Shown here: in pieces, positions 17,498 to 29,200 of the stretch
How positions within the stretch are numbered: position 1 is the stretch's first letter
How the letters are laid out: each line of letters opens with the position of its first letter
From: Flavobacterium keumense
Lineage (GTDB): Bacteria > Bacteroidota > Bacteroidia > Flavobacteriales > Flavobacteriaceae
NCBI RefSeq assembly: GCF_029866485.1
Contig: NZ_CP092332.1
Location: forward strand, 496,001 to 560,000
DNA: 64,000 bases
Direction of reading: 5' to 3'
Notes under the pieces: model-generated
What the model was told of the DNA's origin: nothing
Database searches by the model: none
Seen by the model: only the letters and a program-made list of their open reading frames with translations
Program-made: the position numbers and the translations under genes

Positions 17498-20400
17498 TTA
17501 TTCTTGTTTAATGTACAGGTATCCTGAACGATTCTTCTCTATTCCTCTAGTGTTTTTATAGGTTAAAATATAGAAATACGTCCCTTCGGGCAGCTCTACA
17601 TCTCTATTAATTGTTGAACGTCCATCTGAATACCCTTTAAAGAAAGTATCTCCTTGACCGTAACTTGTAGCTGAATAAACCTCTACTCCCCAACGATTAT
17701 AAATACTTACTCTATTCTCTGGATAGAAATCAATATTTCTAATTCTAAATATATCATTCACTCCATCTGCGTTTGGTGATATAGAGTTGTATACCTCTAT
17801 ATCATCCTCAATTACTACTCGAACAGCTAATTGTGTTACTGGACTCACACAGCCGTATTGAGAGACCGCTGCTACCCCAATGGTGGCATCTTGGGTTCCT
17901 ACTACAACACTAATATCTTTCGTGTTAGAGGTTCCTGTCCAATCAGTTGGTAGTATCCAATTATAGGTTACCGTTGTTAATCCATTAACTACATTATAGG
18001 ATTGTGTCGTACCTGAACCTACAAAATTATCTCCTGATATAGCCGTTGGTTGCTCTGGCAATGCATGAACTTGGATGTTAATTTCTGTTCTATCACTCTC
18101 TGCTCCATTTAGGGTTTGACTTACATAAAATGTGGTAATCCCAACAACCGAAGTGTTTGGGGTTGGAGCAACTGTGGTGGAACTACCTCCCGTTGGTGTA
18201 GTATACCAGTTGACTGTTGCACCAGAGATGGAATCAACGTTCACAACTCCTGTAGTAGCTCCTTTACAGAAATGATACGTGTTACCAATCAAATTCGATG
18301 TCCTCTTTGGGGCTGGCTTATCTGTAGCCGATTGCATACACATCGGAACAAAATTGGTTGTATTTGACAAATATTCTACTATTTGACCAAATTCTATTGT
18401 AAAAGTTTGTGAGTTCCCTCTCCATGAACTAGGATACGTCGCAGTTGTGTCATTGGTATCATTGTTGTTGTCAATGATGATAGTATAAGTACCATCTAAT
18501 AAATCCGTTGTAAAAGAAAAATAATAATTAGGAGATTGGATAAGTGACGATACCGAAACAACTCTTGCGTTTCCATCTAATAATTTTGCATACAACATCG
18601 ACTCAGGAAGCCCTTCTTGTGTGTTAAGCCCTTCTACACAACGTTTCTCCTTATCGTTGTATAAAATACCCTCAATTTGTGTAGTAACCGGTGCACAACC
18701 CGTAAATACCGATCCTGCTGTGATATCTAAATTAGAAGCACTAACTCCTGATAGTGTACCGCCTACAACAATGCCTGAAGCAGTTCCCGTATAATTAAAA
18801 CCAACTATCTGATGATCAACCCCTGTATAAATTGCAGGAAAAACTCCCGTTGTACTTACTGAAACAAATGTATTAGTAGTCAAATCTATTAATGCATATT
18901 GCTTCGTATTTGTAATAACATTGGTCCATGTTGAAGAGGTAGTACAAAAATCTAAAATCGCTACCGATTGAGTTACTATTGACCCACAAAGTGGCTGAAC
19001 TTGATTTAATTTATTCCCTATCTCAATTCCTGTCGGTATAACGGTCGGCCCAAAAACTAATGCATTTATAGTATAACGCCCTGGTTCTACCTCATAAAAT
19101 TCAGGAACTAAATTATTAATTTGTTTGATCTTACCGTCGATAGTATTTACTAACACATAACGAACTACGCTGTTAGGGGTATAATTAATATGTTGATATA
19201 CTGTCAAGTCTGAAACGCCATAATAATTTGGGTAGAATGATTGTGTAAATTCTCCTACTGATGCTGCACAACAAGAATTAATAGTCACCGTAACTTCTGA
19301 CGCACTAGCACTGTAACACCCTTGATTTGTTTTACTCCACAAATACACTTTACCACCAACTGCATAAGTTGTCGGATTTGTTACTTGTACAGCTCGGGTT
19401 GTTGCAGTTCCTGTCCACCATTCGTATACTATTCCATTAACTGTAGGCGGTTCTAAAGTCGATAAATCAACTGTTTCTACTGGACAGCTGGCAGTTACAG
19501 TGTTTGAAGTAGGTACTGCAATTTGCACGTCTTCTACCGTTACGGTAACAAAATCTGTTGTTGTACATCCTGTAGCATCTTTAGTTGTTGTAACAGTATA
19601 GGTAGTTGTAACATTTGGGTTAGCAATTGGATTGGCAATTGAAGTATTGCTCAATCCAACACTTGGACTCCATAAATAGGTAACTCCTGTTGTTGCCGAA
19701 ACCCCTATTGTATTTCCTAAAACATTTGAATTACATGTTTTTGTAAAATCAGCTCCAGCGTCTGAAACAACCGTTGATTTGTCTACTGTTACCACAACCG
19801 TATCTGTGGCCATACAACCTGTACTATCTTTTGTGGCTGTCAATGTGTAGGTCGTTGTATTATTCGGATTTGCTATTGGATTTGAAATACTAGCATTATC
19901 TAAACCTATACTTGGACTCCAAGAATAGGAAACTCCTAAAACAGATGGTGTTCCTATTTGTGTTCCACTCGCATTGGTCATACAAGTTTTGATAAAATCA
20001 GTTCCTGCATTAGCCACAGGAACAGACTTATCTACTGTTACTTCAATAGTGTCTTCTGACCAACATCCTGTAGCTGTATTTGTTTTCTTTACTTTATAGC
20101 TTGTAGTAGAACTAGGATTCGCTATTGGATTGGCAATCGATGCATTGGATAATCCTGCCGTTCCCATATCTGATGTCCATAAATAATTATAACCTGATTC
20201 TGGCTGCTCTCCAATAGTTAATCCACCAACATTATTTACACAGGTAATTGCAAAATCAGTCCCTGCGGTAACTGTGGGTAATGGGTTGAATGTAATAGGA
20301 ATACTGCAAGAAGTAGAATTGATACCTCCTTCTGTTACCCTAACTGTATAATCCCCACTATCTCTAACTTCAACACTCGAATTTGTTGCGGCTACAATTG

Positions 20401-23400
20401 CCACTCCATTTCTAAACCACTGGTAAGAAGGATTTACAAACTGTGATGCGTCTGAGTTTATCGTTATCGTATTCCCTTGACAGGTTGATAAAGTTGTGGA
20501 TATTACAGATGGAGGAGCTACTATTTGTGAAGGCTGTGAGATTGCTGAACAAATATTAGAATCTGAAACTCTTACTTCATATTTCCCTTCTATGACCGTT
20601 GTAAAAGTATAATTTACTTCATTAGGAATAGCAACAGGAATATTAGAATTATCATACTTATACCATTGATAATTAGCATATCCTGCAGTAGCTGTTAATG
20701 TTACCGCAGTCATACAATTAGCAAATGCTAACTTAGGGCCATTATCTATGACAACAGTAGGATTTGAATTTACTGTTACGGCTTTACCTATGCTTGCAAC
20801 GCTTGAACAACCCTCTGTATTTGTAACGATAACAGTATAATTGCCTGACTCAATTGCTGTAAAAGTGGTATTAGTTTCTCCGTTAATAGCGATTCCGTTT
20901 CTATACCATTGATTCCCTGAAGTAGAGGAGCTTGTTAAGACAACATTTCCGCCTGTACAAAATGTAACAGCACCTCCTGCAGTTATCGTTGGGGCTAATG
21001 GAGTTAATGGTTGTGCATTAATCGTAACAGAGACAGCGTTACTAATACATCCATTTGTTCCACTTTTTATTTTCACTAAATGAGTCCCTACACTAACATT
21101 ATTAAATATATTACTAGATTGAAAAGTTATTCCATTGTCAATACTATAAGTATCCCCTATATTTCCAGTTGAAGTAACGGTTATCGAACCGGTACTTACA
21201 GAACAAGTTGGATGTATTACTGATAAAATACTTGGAGAGTTTGGTTGTGTGGTGTCTACAGTAACAATTACTTCGTCTGATGCAGTACAACCAGAACTCG
21301 TTTCGGTTGCAGTAACTGTATAAGTAGTAGTAATTAAAGGGTTTGCTGTTGGTGTTGCAACAGTAGTACTAGACAATCCTGAACTAGGAGCCCATAAATA
21401 AGTGACACTTTGACCTTGAATAATTGATCCAATTGATTTCCCATTTGCATTAGTTGAGCATGATTTAGTAAAGTCAGACCCAGCATTCACTGATGGTACA
21501 GTTGTAATAACCGTAACTTTTACTGTACTTGTTGCTGTACAAGTTCCATCTGCTGCTGTCAGTGTATAAGTAGTAGTAGTGGTTGGATTAGCAACTGGAT
21601 TTGAAATATTCGCATTATCTAAACCAGTACTTGGACTCCAAGAATAAGTAATACCAGAAACTCCCGTCATTCCTATTTGTTTACCACTAGGGTTTTGAAT
21701 ACAAGTTTTAATAAATGCTGTTCCTGCACTAGCAACTGGTGAGGCAGTAACATTAATAGTAGCTACTTGATCCAAATCTGTAGTGCCACATGTTGAATTA
21801 GAGGCCTGAACTGTAAACGTATTTACCCCAACAGCTAATTGACTGGAAGGTATAATAAATGTTAGATCAGAACCATTCCCTATTTGAGTTGGGATGGACG
21901 AAACTGGAACCCCATTTTTCTTAATCAAATACACTATTTGAGATTGTGATGCCTTTACCTTAATTGTTGAAGCAGAACCTTGACATACATCTGTTGATTG
22001 AACTACCAATGTTTTTATGGGTGAAGATTGTGAGATGGTAATTAAATCCGTTAGATAATCTGAACATTTTGAATTAGCTCCGTTTGAAGTTTTCACTCTC
22101 AATGTTGTCCCTGCAGCAAAAATAAACGAAGACGGAAAGGCAATGTCTAAATTACCGCCATTTCCAGTACCTAAAATTGGAGGCACAAAAGAGGCTCCAT
22201 TCATTTTAACAATTTCATACTTATAATCTAACTGTGTGTTACTGATTGTGACTGTTTTAATTGCTGGAGCTAAACATAAATCAATATCAGAAACTGCTAA
22301 ACTGACATCTGGATTAGCATCAACTCTAACATCTACAGTTGACGTATAAACTGGAGGATTAACACACGCTAAAAAATCTTTCAATTTAAAAGTAGCTCTA
22401 TATTTTATGGTAGCAGCCGGTGATAATACAACGGGCATTCCGGTGGCAATTACTGTTTGATTCGGATCTGCGTCATTAGTCCAAGTAATATCGTACAATC
22501 CATTAGTTGCTGAAATAGCCCCTAAAGTAGTTGGACTTAAGGGACAAATTACAGGATCCGACACAATAGCTCGAGGTGCAGTAACATTAGTAGAAATGGA
22601 AACGTTTTGATCGACAGAATAACACGAACTTGCCACTCGAACAAAATAATTTCCTGTAGCCAAATTAGAAAACGAATGTTCTACTTTTGAAGTGTCATTT
22701 TCTACATAAGTTGCTAATGGAACCGCCGAATTGGAAGTACTAAACAAACTAAATGTAATAGGATAAGTATACGTCCCTCCTGTAATTTGAGCACTAACAA
22801 TACCTGAATTCAGATTTGATGTGTCACAAATCGAAGCGCCAGTTGAAACTGTGAAATTTTGATAATCTGGTATTACAACTTCCTTAGAATAACCTGTAGG
22901 AGAAGTTCTTCTTTGTGCCATAGAATATCCAGTACCGATACCATTATAAGAAACAAAATAAGACCCAGAAGGCAAATTATTAAATGTAGCGGAACCGTTA
23001 CCCGTTCTTGATACTTGTTGAACTATAGTACCAACCCCTCCAGAAGAATTTTTAGTATACAATATAACATCTCCACTAGACCAATTGGTGCCGAAGGCAA
23101 AGCCATTTTTATTCAAATTAAACGTAATCGAATTAGAATTATTGCACCCTTGTGTAACAGAAAAAGTAGGAGTGTAATTTGCATAAGTTGCATTCGTAGC
23201 TGTAAATACTTTTGTATTAGAACAGCCATCAGTAAGAGTAAATCGATATTCTCCTGGAGGTAAATCATATATCCCTCCCAATACACCTGGATCCGAGTTC
23301 CAAGTGACAAACATGGGAAAATTGTAGGTGTAAGTACCTGCAAGACTTAAAGGCTCAGCTGCCGTATGATTAATTAAAGTTTGCCCATCTGTACGTTCTA

Positions 23401-24895
23401 CTTTAACACTCACTGGGTACTTTATACCCGAATTGTAAATAGGGAAACTAAATCCCGAAGTTCCTGCTATTACTGAGGCAGTAGGGTTAATTACAACGTT
23501 AGATAAGGGATTAGTTAATGTTCCTGCATTATAATAGTTAACTACAGTATGGTATTGATCCGAAACAGTAATTCGGTAATAACCTCCTTCATTTACAGTA
23601 AATGTATTTCCCGCAGAAGGTATAATTATACTTGGATCAGTAGTAACATTCAAATCATTGCTAGTCAAAGCTGGATCAGGTGAAATGTCTGATCCCGATA
23701 AAACCTGATAGACATCAGGGTTTGTAGAGATCCTTTTTGCTATTTCAACTGTGTTATTAGGACAAAAGTAAATATGTCTATCTACATAACCTCCCTGTGT
23801 ATTATCTTGATCTCCAAAAATAACAAACTGTAATTTCAAACTACAATCTGTCGCTACATTTGTACGAGTATAGTAATTGAAATAATTATCTGGCATTACA
23901 ACTGGTGAAGTTCGTGTGAGAGTTCCACATTCCCAATTAAATGACGTTTTAATAGTCATCCCGTTTACTAATTGTGGGCCATTTACTGCTACAGGGTCAT
24001 ACATGAATCCATTCCTGATGGCAACATACGTTAATGGATAGTCTACTCCTGCTATAGTAATTTTAGCGTTTCCTGGCTGTTGTAATAGTGCTAGTCGAGC
24101 TGCTGTTAAATTAGATAAATTGATATAAAATTTAATTTTAGATTGATTGGGATCTGAACAGTCCCTTATAAAATTATAAGGTCTGGTTCCATAATCTAAA
24201 GCTGCTGGAACAGCGGTAGAGGTAACGTAATTTTGTGTTACTGAGACTTGACATCCTACATTTCCATTCACTTTATCAGTTACTAAAATTGTAACATTTT
24301 CACCTGCTTTGATATTATTAAATACTTGTGTTCTAGAGCTACTACTAACTGTTTGCACTCCAAAAGCCGAAGTTAAAGTATAATCAAACGGTCCCGTTCC
24401 TCCTGTTATTGTAGTTGTGAATGTCCCATTTTGAGTATAACCCGAACTTGTCAATGTACAAGTGGGTGCAGTACTAGACAAGGTCAATGTCATCGGAGTA
24501 TAACTAGACGTAATGGTAACTGGGTTATTTGTATAATTGGTTGTAGTAATCCCATCAGAAGTCGCGACGTTGTATTTCCCTGCTGGTAACGACCCAAAAA
24601 CCACATCCCCTCCTGTACTTGAGAAAGTTAATGTTTGCGTTTGACTTGGAACTGGTATGTTAGAAGTTCCTGTAACAGGGACTAATGTTGCAAATCTAGT
24701 TTCACAACCTGACTGACCTGTTGGAATACTTACTTTAATTTCTCCATTAGAGAAACAAGTTGCATTAGTTTTAGCAACTGTAAAACTCGTTATAGTACAC
24801 TGAGAATAATTTATCTGTACCATAAAAAGTAATAAATAAGATAAAAACAAGTCCTTTCTTAATAGTTTATTCCAATTAAAAAAAATATTTTTCAT
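17498..24895 (-). CDS. giant SprB-like surface adhesin with T9SS type B (gliding-motility) C-terminal domain
   Basis: A 2465-residue secreted protein: signal peptide (cleavage after INYSQ, 31), serine/threonine-rich Ig- and SprB-like modules, and five copies of an approximately 85-residue module (near residues 1050-1135, 1136-1220, 1540-1620, 1625-1705, 1708-1790) that reads AGTDFTKTC ... YLWSPSxGLxNxxIxNPIANP ... TYTxTxT. The end (from about 2369) is a type B sorting domain: NSISPNADGVNDIF, YNRWGVEVY, LPEGTYFYILTY. Type B cargo requires a PorP/SprF partner, and one follows 11 nt downstream. It is probably displayed on the cell surface for adhesion or gliding. A GTTGT-N6-ACAAC operator lies about 340 nt upstream. 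Confidence 0.92.
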   Translation of the reverse strand: MKNIFFNWNKLLRKDLFLSYLLLFMVQINYSQCTITSFTVAKTNATCFSNGEIKVSIPTGQSGCETRFATLVPVTGTSNIPVPSQTQTLTFSSTGGDVVFGSLPAGKYNVATSDGITTTNYTNNPVTITSSYTPMTLTLSSTAPTCTLTSSGYTQNGTFTTTITGGTGPFDYTLTSAFGVQTVSSSSRTQVFNNIKAGENVTILVTDKVNGNVGCQVSVTQNYVTSTAVPAALDYGTRPYNFIRDCSDPNQSKIKFYINLSNLTAARLALLQQPGNAKITIAGVDYPLTYVAIRNGFMYDPVAVNGPQLVNGMTIKTSFNWECGTLTRTSPVVMPDNYFNYYTRTNVATDCSLKLQFVIFGDQDNTQGGYVDRHIYFCPNNTVEIAKRISTNPDVYQVLSGSDISPDPALTSNDLNVTTDPSIIIPSAGNTFTVNEGGYYRITVSDQYHTVVNYYNAGTLTNPLSNVVINPTASVIAGTSGFSFPIYNSGIKYPVSVKVERTDGQTLINHTAAEPLSLAGTYTYNFPMFVTWNSDPGVLGGIYDLPPGEYRFTLTDGCSNTKVFTATNATYANYTPTFSVTQGCNNSNSITFNLNKNGFAFGTNWSSGDVILYTKNSSGGVGTIVQQVSRTGNGSATFNNLPSGSYFVSYNGIGTGYSMAQRRTSPTGYSKEVVIPDYQNFTVSTGASICDTSNLNSGIVSAQITGGTYTYPITFSLFSTSNSAVPLATYVENDTSKVEHSFSNLATGNYFVRVASSCYSVDQNVSISTNVTAPRAIVSDPVICPLSPTTLGAISATNGLYDITWTNDADPNQTVIATGMPVVLSPAATIKYRATFKLKDFLACVNPPVYTSTVDVRVDANPDVSLAVSDIDLCLAPAIKTVTISNTQLDYKYEIVKMNGASFVPPILGTGNGGNLDIAFPSSFIFAAGTTLRVKTSNGANSKCSDYLTDLITISQSSPIKTLVVQSTDVCQGSASTIKVKASQSQIVYLIKKNGVPVSSIPTQIGNGSDLTFIIPSSQLAVGVNTFTVQASNSTCGTTDLDQVATINVTASPVASAGTAFIKTCIQNPSGKQIGMTGVSGITYSWSPSTGLDNANISNPVANPTTTTTYTLTAADGTCTATSTVKVTVITTVPSVNAGSDFTKSCSTNANGKSIGSIIQGQSVTYLWAPSSGLSSTTVATPTANPLITTTYTVTATETSSGCTASDEVIVTVDTTQPNSPSILSVIHPTCSVSTGSITVTSTGNIGDTYSIDNGITFQSSNIFNNVSVGTHLVKIKSGTNGCISNAVSVTINAQPLTPLAPTITAGGAVTFCTGGNVVLTSSSTSGNQWYRNGIAINGETNTTFTAIESGNYTVIVTNTEGCSSVASIGKAVTVNSNPTVVIDNGPKLAFANCMTAVTLTATAGYANYQWYKYDNSNIPVAIPNEVNYTFTTVIEGKYEVRVSDSNICSAISQPSQIVAPPSVISTTLSTCQGNTITINSDASQFVNPSYQWFRNGVAIVAATNSSVEVRDSGDYTVRVTEGGINSTSCSIPITFNPLPTVTAGTDFAITCVNNVGGLTIGEQPESGYNYLWTSDMGTAGLSNASIANPIANPSSTTSYKVKKTNTATGCWSEDTIEVTVDKSVPVANAGTDFIKTCMTNASGTQIGTPSVLGVSYSWSPSIGLDNASISNPIANPNNTTTYTLTATKDSTGCMATDTVVVTVDKSTVVSDAGADFTKTCNSNVLGNTIGVSATTGVTYLWSPSVGLSNTSIANPIANPNVTTTYTVTTTKDATGCTTTDFVTVTVEDVQIAVPTSNTVTASCPVETVDLSTLEPPTVNGIVYEWWTGTATTRAVQVTNPTTYAVGGKVYLWSKTNQGCYSASASEVTVTINSCCAASVGEFTQSFYPNYYGVSDLTVYQHINYTPNSVVRYVLVNTIDGKIKQINNLVPEFYEVEPGRYTINALVFGPTVIPTGIEIGNKLNQVQPLCGSIVTQSVAILDFCTTSSTWTNVITNTKQYALIDLTTNTFVSVSTTGVFPAIYTGVDHQIVGFNYTGTASGIVVGGTLSGVSASNLDITAGSVFTGCAPVTTQIEGILYNDKEKRCVEGLNTQEGLPESMLYAKLLDGNARVVSVSSLIQSPNYYFSFTTDLLDGTYTIIIDNNNDTNDTTATYPSSWRGNSQTFTIEFGQIVEYLSNTTNFVPMCMQSATDKPAPKRTSNLIGNTYHFCKGATTGVVNVDSISGATVNWYTTPTGGSSTTVAPTPNTSVVGITTFYVSQTLNGAESDRTEINIQVHALPEQPTAISGDNFVGSGTTQSYNVVNGLTTVTYNWILPTDWTGTSNTKDISVVVGTQDATIGVAAVSQYGCVSPVTQLAVRVVIEDDIEVYNSISPNADGVNDIFRIRNIDFYPENRVSIYNRWGVEVYSATSYGQGDTFFKGYSDGRSTINRDVELPEGTYFYILTYKNTRGIEKNRSGYLYIKQE

Positions 24896-25208
24896 ACTTA
24901 TAATTTTGCAACTTTTTTGTGGGGCGTTAAACTGTTAATTAGAGAATTTGTCTGGGGATTTAGGAGGAATTTATTGGGAATTAAATTAGACTATTATATG
25001 TAATTCTATTTCAACAATTTTTGAAAAATCAATTTAAGAAAGTCTCATTTATCCATTTAGAAAATACTAAGCCGATTTAATTGTTTCATGTCGTTTGCTT
25101 ATTCACAATCTTAATTTGTTCCTTAAAAATTATCTTAGCAAGATAAACTATCTAAACATATGATTATTATCTTTTAAAACAATTTCAAATTAAATATTAA
25201 AAAGTAGG

Positions 25209-25216
25209 CAAAAATA
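25209..25216 (-). promoter_or_regulatory. -7 box (TATTTTTG) of the adhesin operon
   Basis: The minus strand reads TATTTTTG, a full match to TAnnTTTG. Its 5' end is 29.5 nt from the centre of the operator palindrome at 25234-25257, the same distance as at the other two copies. No -33 TTTG is visible, as expected if an activator replaces it. Confidence 0.5.
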
Positions 25217-25233
25217 ATGTTAGTTTAAATAAA

Positions 25234-25257
25234 AAAAGTTGTAAAATCACAACTTTT
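25234..25257. promoter_or_regulatory. Crp/Fnr-type palindrome, copy 1 (adhesin operon)
   Basis: Arms AAAAGTTGT (25234-25242) and ACAACTTTT (25249-25257) flank the 6-nt spacer AAAATC. The 24 nt are identical to copies at 32279-32302 and, inverted, 35435-35458. GTTGT-N6-ACAAC has the half-site spacing of CRP-type operators. An alternative role for this copy alone is a terminator for the glycine-rich gene, because the minus strand continues into seven T. Confidence 0.6.
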
Positions 25258-25419
25258 CAAAAAATATAATTTTTAATCTCTATCGATTTATTTTTACTAA
25301 AAGGCAATTAATATAATCATAAAAAAACTCTATATTTACTAACACATTGGAATTTTCACAATTGAAAAATTAAGCGTAATAGCATTTGATGTATAAATTA
25401 CTTATACTGGTATCAATAA

Positions 25420-26265
25420 CTATTTGTAATAGATTATTACTCTCCCATGACCTGTGTTAAAGTTTGACACATTGGAAACCTGCGACACTGAAGCATGTGT
25501 CCAAGAAGAACCGCCTCCTCCTGCGCCTTGAGCATTTCCTCCTCCTGCGCCGCCACCGCCACCAAAATAACCTGCACCGCCGCCGCCGCCGCCATTCCAT
25601 CCTGCACTGGCTCCTCCAACAATTCCGCCCGCACCACCATTAATAGCGGCACCAGCGGTTGGATTAGTTGAATTTACATCAGATGTTGATCCAGCAACTC
25701 CTCCAGCTATCTGACTTGCTCCACCACCTCTAGTATTAACGCCGCCATAATTTGATGTTGCGCTAATGCCATTTAATCCACCACCTGCACCACCGTTACC
25801 AGCATAACTATTTGTAGCTGTTCCTCCGCCACCGCCAGCTATTAATAATGCGTTAGCTTGTGTAACTGGTGCAGCTGTAGAAATAGCACTTAAGCCACCA
25901 CCAGCCCTGGCAATAGTCCCATAAATTGTTGATCGTCCTCCGTTACCCCCAAAACCATAAACTGCTATATTATCCATAGATTGACCTCCTACAGTAATTT
26001 GCAATACGCCACCAGGAGTAACTGATAAAAGACCACTTACTTTTCCTCCTTTTCCTCCAAGATACGGACTCGAAGAACCTCCTTGCGCCCCAACTACATC
26101 TACATAAATTTGTGTAACGCCTGCTGGAACCGTCCATGTTTGAATGGCTCCTGTATAATCAAATCTAACATAATTAGTATATACAGGTTTTAATTGTAAA
26201 AACTCGGGGGAAATTTGAGCCAATGCAAAAAGTGGAAAAAATAAAACTAGTAGTATTTTTTTCAT
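25420..26265 (-). CDS. secreted glycine-rich protein
   Basis: A 281-residue protein with signal peptide (cleavage after FALAQ, 17). A short strand-rich N-terminal part (TWTVPAGVTQIYVDVVGAQGG) is the opening of the PF12810-type glycine-rich domain, and the rest is dominated by GGGGG, GGNGG and GAGGG runs up to a final GRVIIYY strand. Such domains form compact polyglycine-helix or beta folds and are found in surface proteins. No T9SS sorting domain is present. It is the last gene of a four-gene surface operon, 11 nt after the tail-fibre-like gene. Its GCC-rich codon runs make it locally GC-richer than its neighbours. Confidence 0.8.
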   Translation of the reverse strand: MKKILLVLFFPLFALAQISPEFLQLKPVYTNYVRFDYTGAIQTWTVPAGVTQIYVDVVGAQGGSSSPYLGGKGGKVSGLLSVTPGGVLQITVGGQSMDNIAVYGFGGNGGRSTIYGTIARAGGGLSAISTAAPVTQANALLIAGGGGGTATNSYAGNGGAGGGLNGISATSNYGGVNTRGGGASQIAGGVAGSTSDVNSTNPTAGAAINGGAGGIVGGASAGWNGGGGGGAGYFGGGGGAGGGNAQGAGGGGSSWTHASVSQVSNVSNFNTGHGRVIIYYK

Positions 26266-26276
26266 AATAATTTTAA

Positions 26277-29200
26277 TTAAAATCCGGTATCGCCTGATAG
26301 AAAAGCTGTTGTTGAAGTAGTAAGTATTACACCTATAGATGAACCTATGGTTCTACTCTTTGTTCCCATTGCACTCGTAACCGATACACCAGTATCACCT
26401 ACTACGCTTACTTGCCCTGTTCCTTGTTGAATAATTTGGCAATAAAAACCGGCTGATAATGTTGAAGGAACTGTAATAGTAACTAATGTAGCACTATTTA
26501 TCACAATAAATCCAGCATTATCAGATGATGTTAAGATATAATCAGCTGTTTTACTACTAACAGTCGTTGAACCGACCGCATTTTGCCAAGTAGCATTCCC
26601 AGAAGCATCAGATGTTAATACTTTTCCAGCACCTGGCGTACCCGCCCCAGCAAATCGTACTGAACCCGTTGTATGTAATTGTGCTGAAGGAGCCGTAGTC
26701 CCTATTCCAACTTCTCCTGTATTTTTAGCTGTTAATATTTGTACATTATCCGTAACATTATATATGCCAAAATAAGTATCATTTATCCCAGAGATACCAC
26801 TTTGTAATTCCCACTTTTTTCCAATTGGATTCGTTAACCTCAATTTAGGAGCAACTCCATTTCCAGAAGGACTAGTAATTTCCAATAATGCTGATGGTGC
26901 TGAAGTACCTATACCCACATTACCTCCCGCAGGTTGTAAAACATAAGGTAAAGATACTCCTGTCGAATAATTATGTGCCTGAATAGCTGCTACCGTAGTA
27001 GTCAAATAATGACTTATAGCATTATTATTAATCCCAGAAGTAGTTTGAAAACGAGTTAATGGTCTAAACGTAGAATTATCCATTAAGTTTGCTGTAGTTG
27101 TAGGTATATTGGAAATATAAGCATTGTCATTAACTATCAATTTAGTTAATGGTGAAGAAGTTCCTACGCCTACATTACCATTTCCCAGAACATTAAACAA
27201 AGGTGTTAATGAACCTGTCTGAGTTGCTCCAGATGAAACTTCTAAAGCATTATTGGCGCTTGTATTTCCGGCAATTTTAACTTGTAAACCATTACCATTA
27301 GTTGGTTGGGAATAAAAAGACCCTGCAAAACCAGTACCTGGTGATGACCAAGTGAATCCTCCAGTAAAAGCATTTGTGGAATTTGAACCTTGAATTGCTG
27401 AAGATGTATTTGAAAAAGCACTTATTGGAGCAGTTGTACCAATTCCCACGTTACCATTCGCTTGCCATGTCATAATATTACTAGTAGCTACTCCATCACC
27501 GTCATTCATGGCTAAATCTAATCTACTCGTTGCGTTTGTACTACCGCCTGTTGTAACCGCATAACTTCCCAAATTAAATTGAGCAATATTCTCCCATTTG
27601 ACACCTGGATTTTGAGGTCGTTGCAATCTAAATATTCCTTCCGTATTTACAGTATTTGTTGCAATAGAAGAATTTACTTGTAATCGAGTAGTGGGTGTAT
27701 TTGCACCTATACCCACATTTCCACTAACAATTAATCCATTTGAAGGAGCAGAATTAAATCCTGCATAAGAGCCTATGGCCACTGCACCTTCAACGTCTAA
27801 TTTATTAACTGCACTCGTGTTAGCATTTTCACCTAATTTAAAACCTGTATTGTTCCAAACACCATATAATGCATATGTGTTTGAAGGTGTTAAATGTCCG
27901 AAATAAGCCTTGTCGTTATTGTATACCATTGAAAATGCATTTGATCCAGCTGTTGAATTTGAAAATAAAAAACCACTTCCTGTCCATCCAGCTGCAGTAT
28001 TTCTGATTAAACCTATTGAGGCTGTCCCAAAAGCAGGAACTCCACTAAAATTTGAACCTCCATTAGCAGTTATATTTCCATACATTAATGTAGATGAAGT
28101 TCCACCTGCAATTATTCCTCCTGACCTCCAAATACTTGACGTTTTATTACTCCCCGCATCGTTTATAGTATTGGCTAAATTCCAAGCCGTTGTTGCTGGT
28201 GCAGTGTACGTTACATAAGTGTTCCCATTAAACGTCCATAGACTATTATCTACTGTCGATTGATAAATCACTGTTTGATCAATAGGAGTATTGGGGGTAA
28301 AAATAGGACTTCCTGTATTTGGATTTGCTGTTGAAAAAGAAACAATATTTTGTGTTCCTGGAATATTTGTTAGAATAACATCTCCGGTACTATTCAGCCC
28401 CAAAACTTTACTAGCCGATGTGGATGCTGAACTTGATGAATTTAGGTTTGTGAATCGCAAGCCTGAATTTCCAGCTGTGCCATGTGTAATTTCTAACTTA
28501 TTCCCTGGGGTAGATGTTCCAATTCCTAGATTGCCATTATCAAAAATAGAACTATTTGTAAGTGTTTTAGAAGAAGAAAATTTTGGAATAAAATTAGTGT
28601 TCCCTGTTCCTCCTATTTTAGTATCTACATAATCTTTATTTGTAACATCAGTACTTGCTGTTGGCGCATCGTCAATTGTAATCTTTCTAGTTGTAGGAAA
28701 AACAAGATTGCCAGACATTGTACTACCTGACAACTTTACAAAGGTGTTGTCTAAGGCTGCAACATTGGTGGAAATCTCATGCCAAACACTACCATCATAG
28801 ATAAACGTACGACCATTGTCATTTGGAGTTCCCGTTTGTCCAGATACAATATATATATCCGATCGAATGGGAGTTGTTCCTGTTGTTGGTGTTATGGTAT
28901 TGCCTGTATAAACGTTACCAATTAAAACCGAAACATTTCCATTAACTGGTGTCACTCCATTTACTGAGCTTACTGCTCCAGCAACATCAGCAACCGGTAT
29001 AGTAGATACTGTTGAGAAATTAGCTCCTGTTGTAGCTTGTTTTACATAGCCAGCATTTGAGCTCAAATCTGCCCCTGTACCTCCTTTTTCTACTGAAATT
29101 ACTCCACCAATTTTTACGTTAGTTACTGCGTTATCTGCAATTTTTACAGTATTAATAGCAGCATTTGAAATAACTGGATTTGTGGCTGAACTATTTGTTC

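Larger units (their letters stand above)
24896..25419. other. 524-bp intergenic region with a candidate promoter and operator for the adhesin operon
   Basis: I see no gene here. It holds the palindrome at 25234-25257 and a minus-strand -7 box at 25209-25216, giving a predicted leader of about 300 nt for the adhesin mRNA. The rest is AT-rich without obvious structure. The 160 nt nearest 25420 must also carry the 3' end of the glycine-rich gene's transcript, and the palindrome followed by T7 could end it. Confidence 0.6.

Noticed and set aside
17498..24895. Tandem repeats in the adhesin as a CRISPR or minisatellite
   Set aside because: The repeats are protein modules of about 85 residues with diverged DNA, not short identical repeats with unique spacers.
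25234..25257. Palindrome copy 1 as a simple terminator for the glycine-rich gene
   Set aside because: It is followed by T7 on the minus strand and could terminate, but the identical 24 nt recur between divergent promoters and far from any gene end, which a terminator does not explain. The two roles are not exclusive for copy 1.
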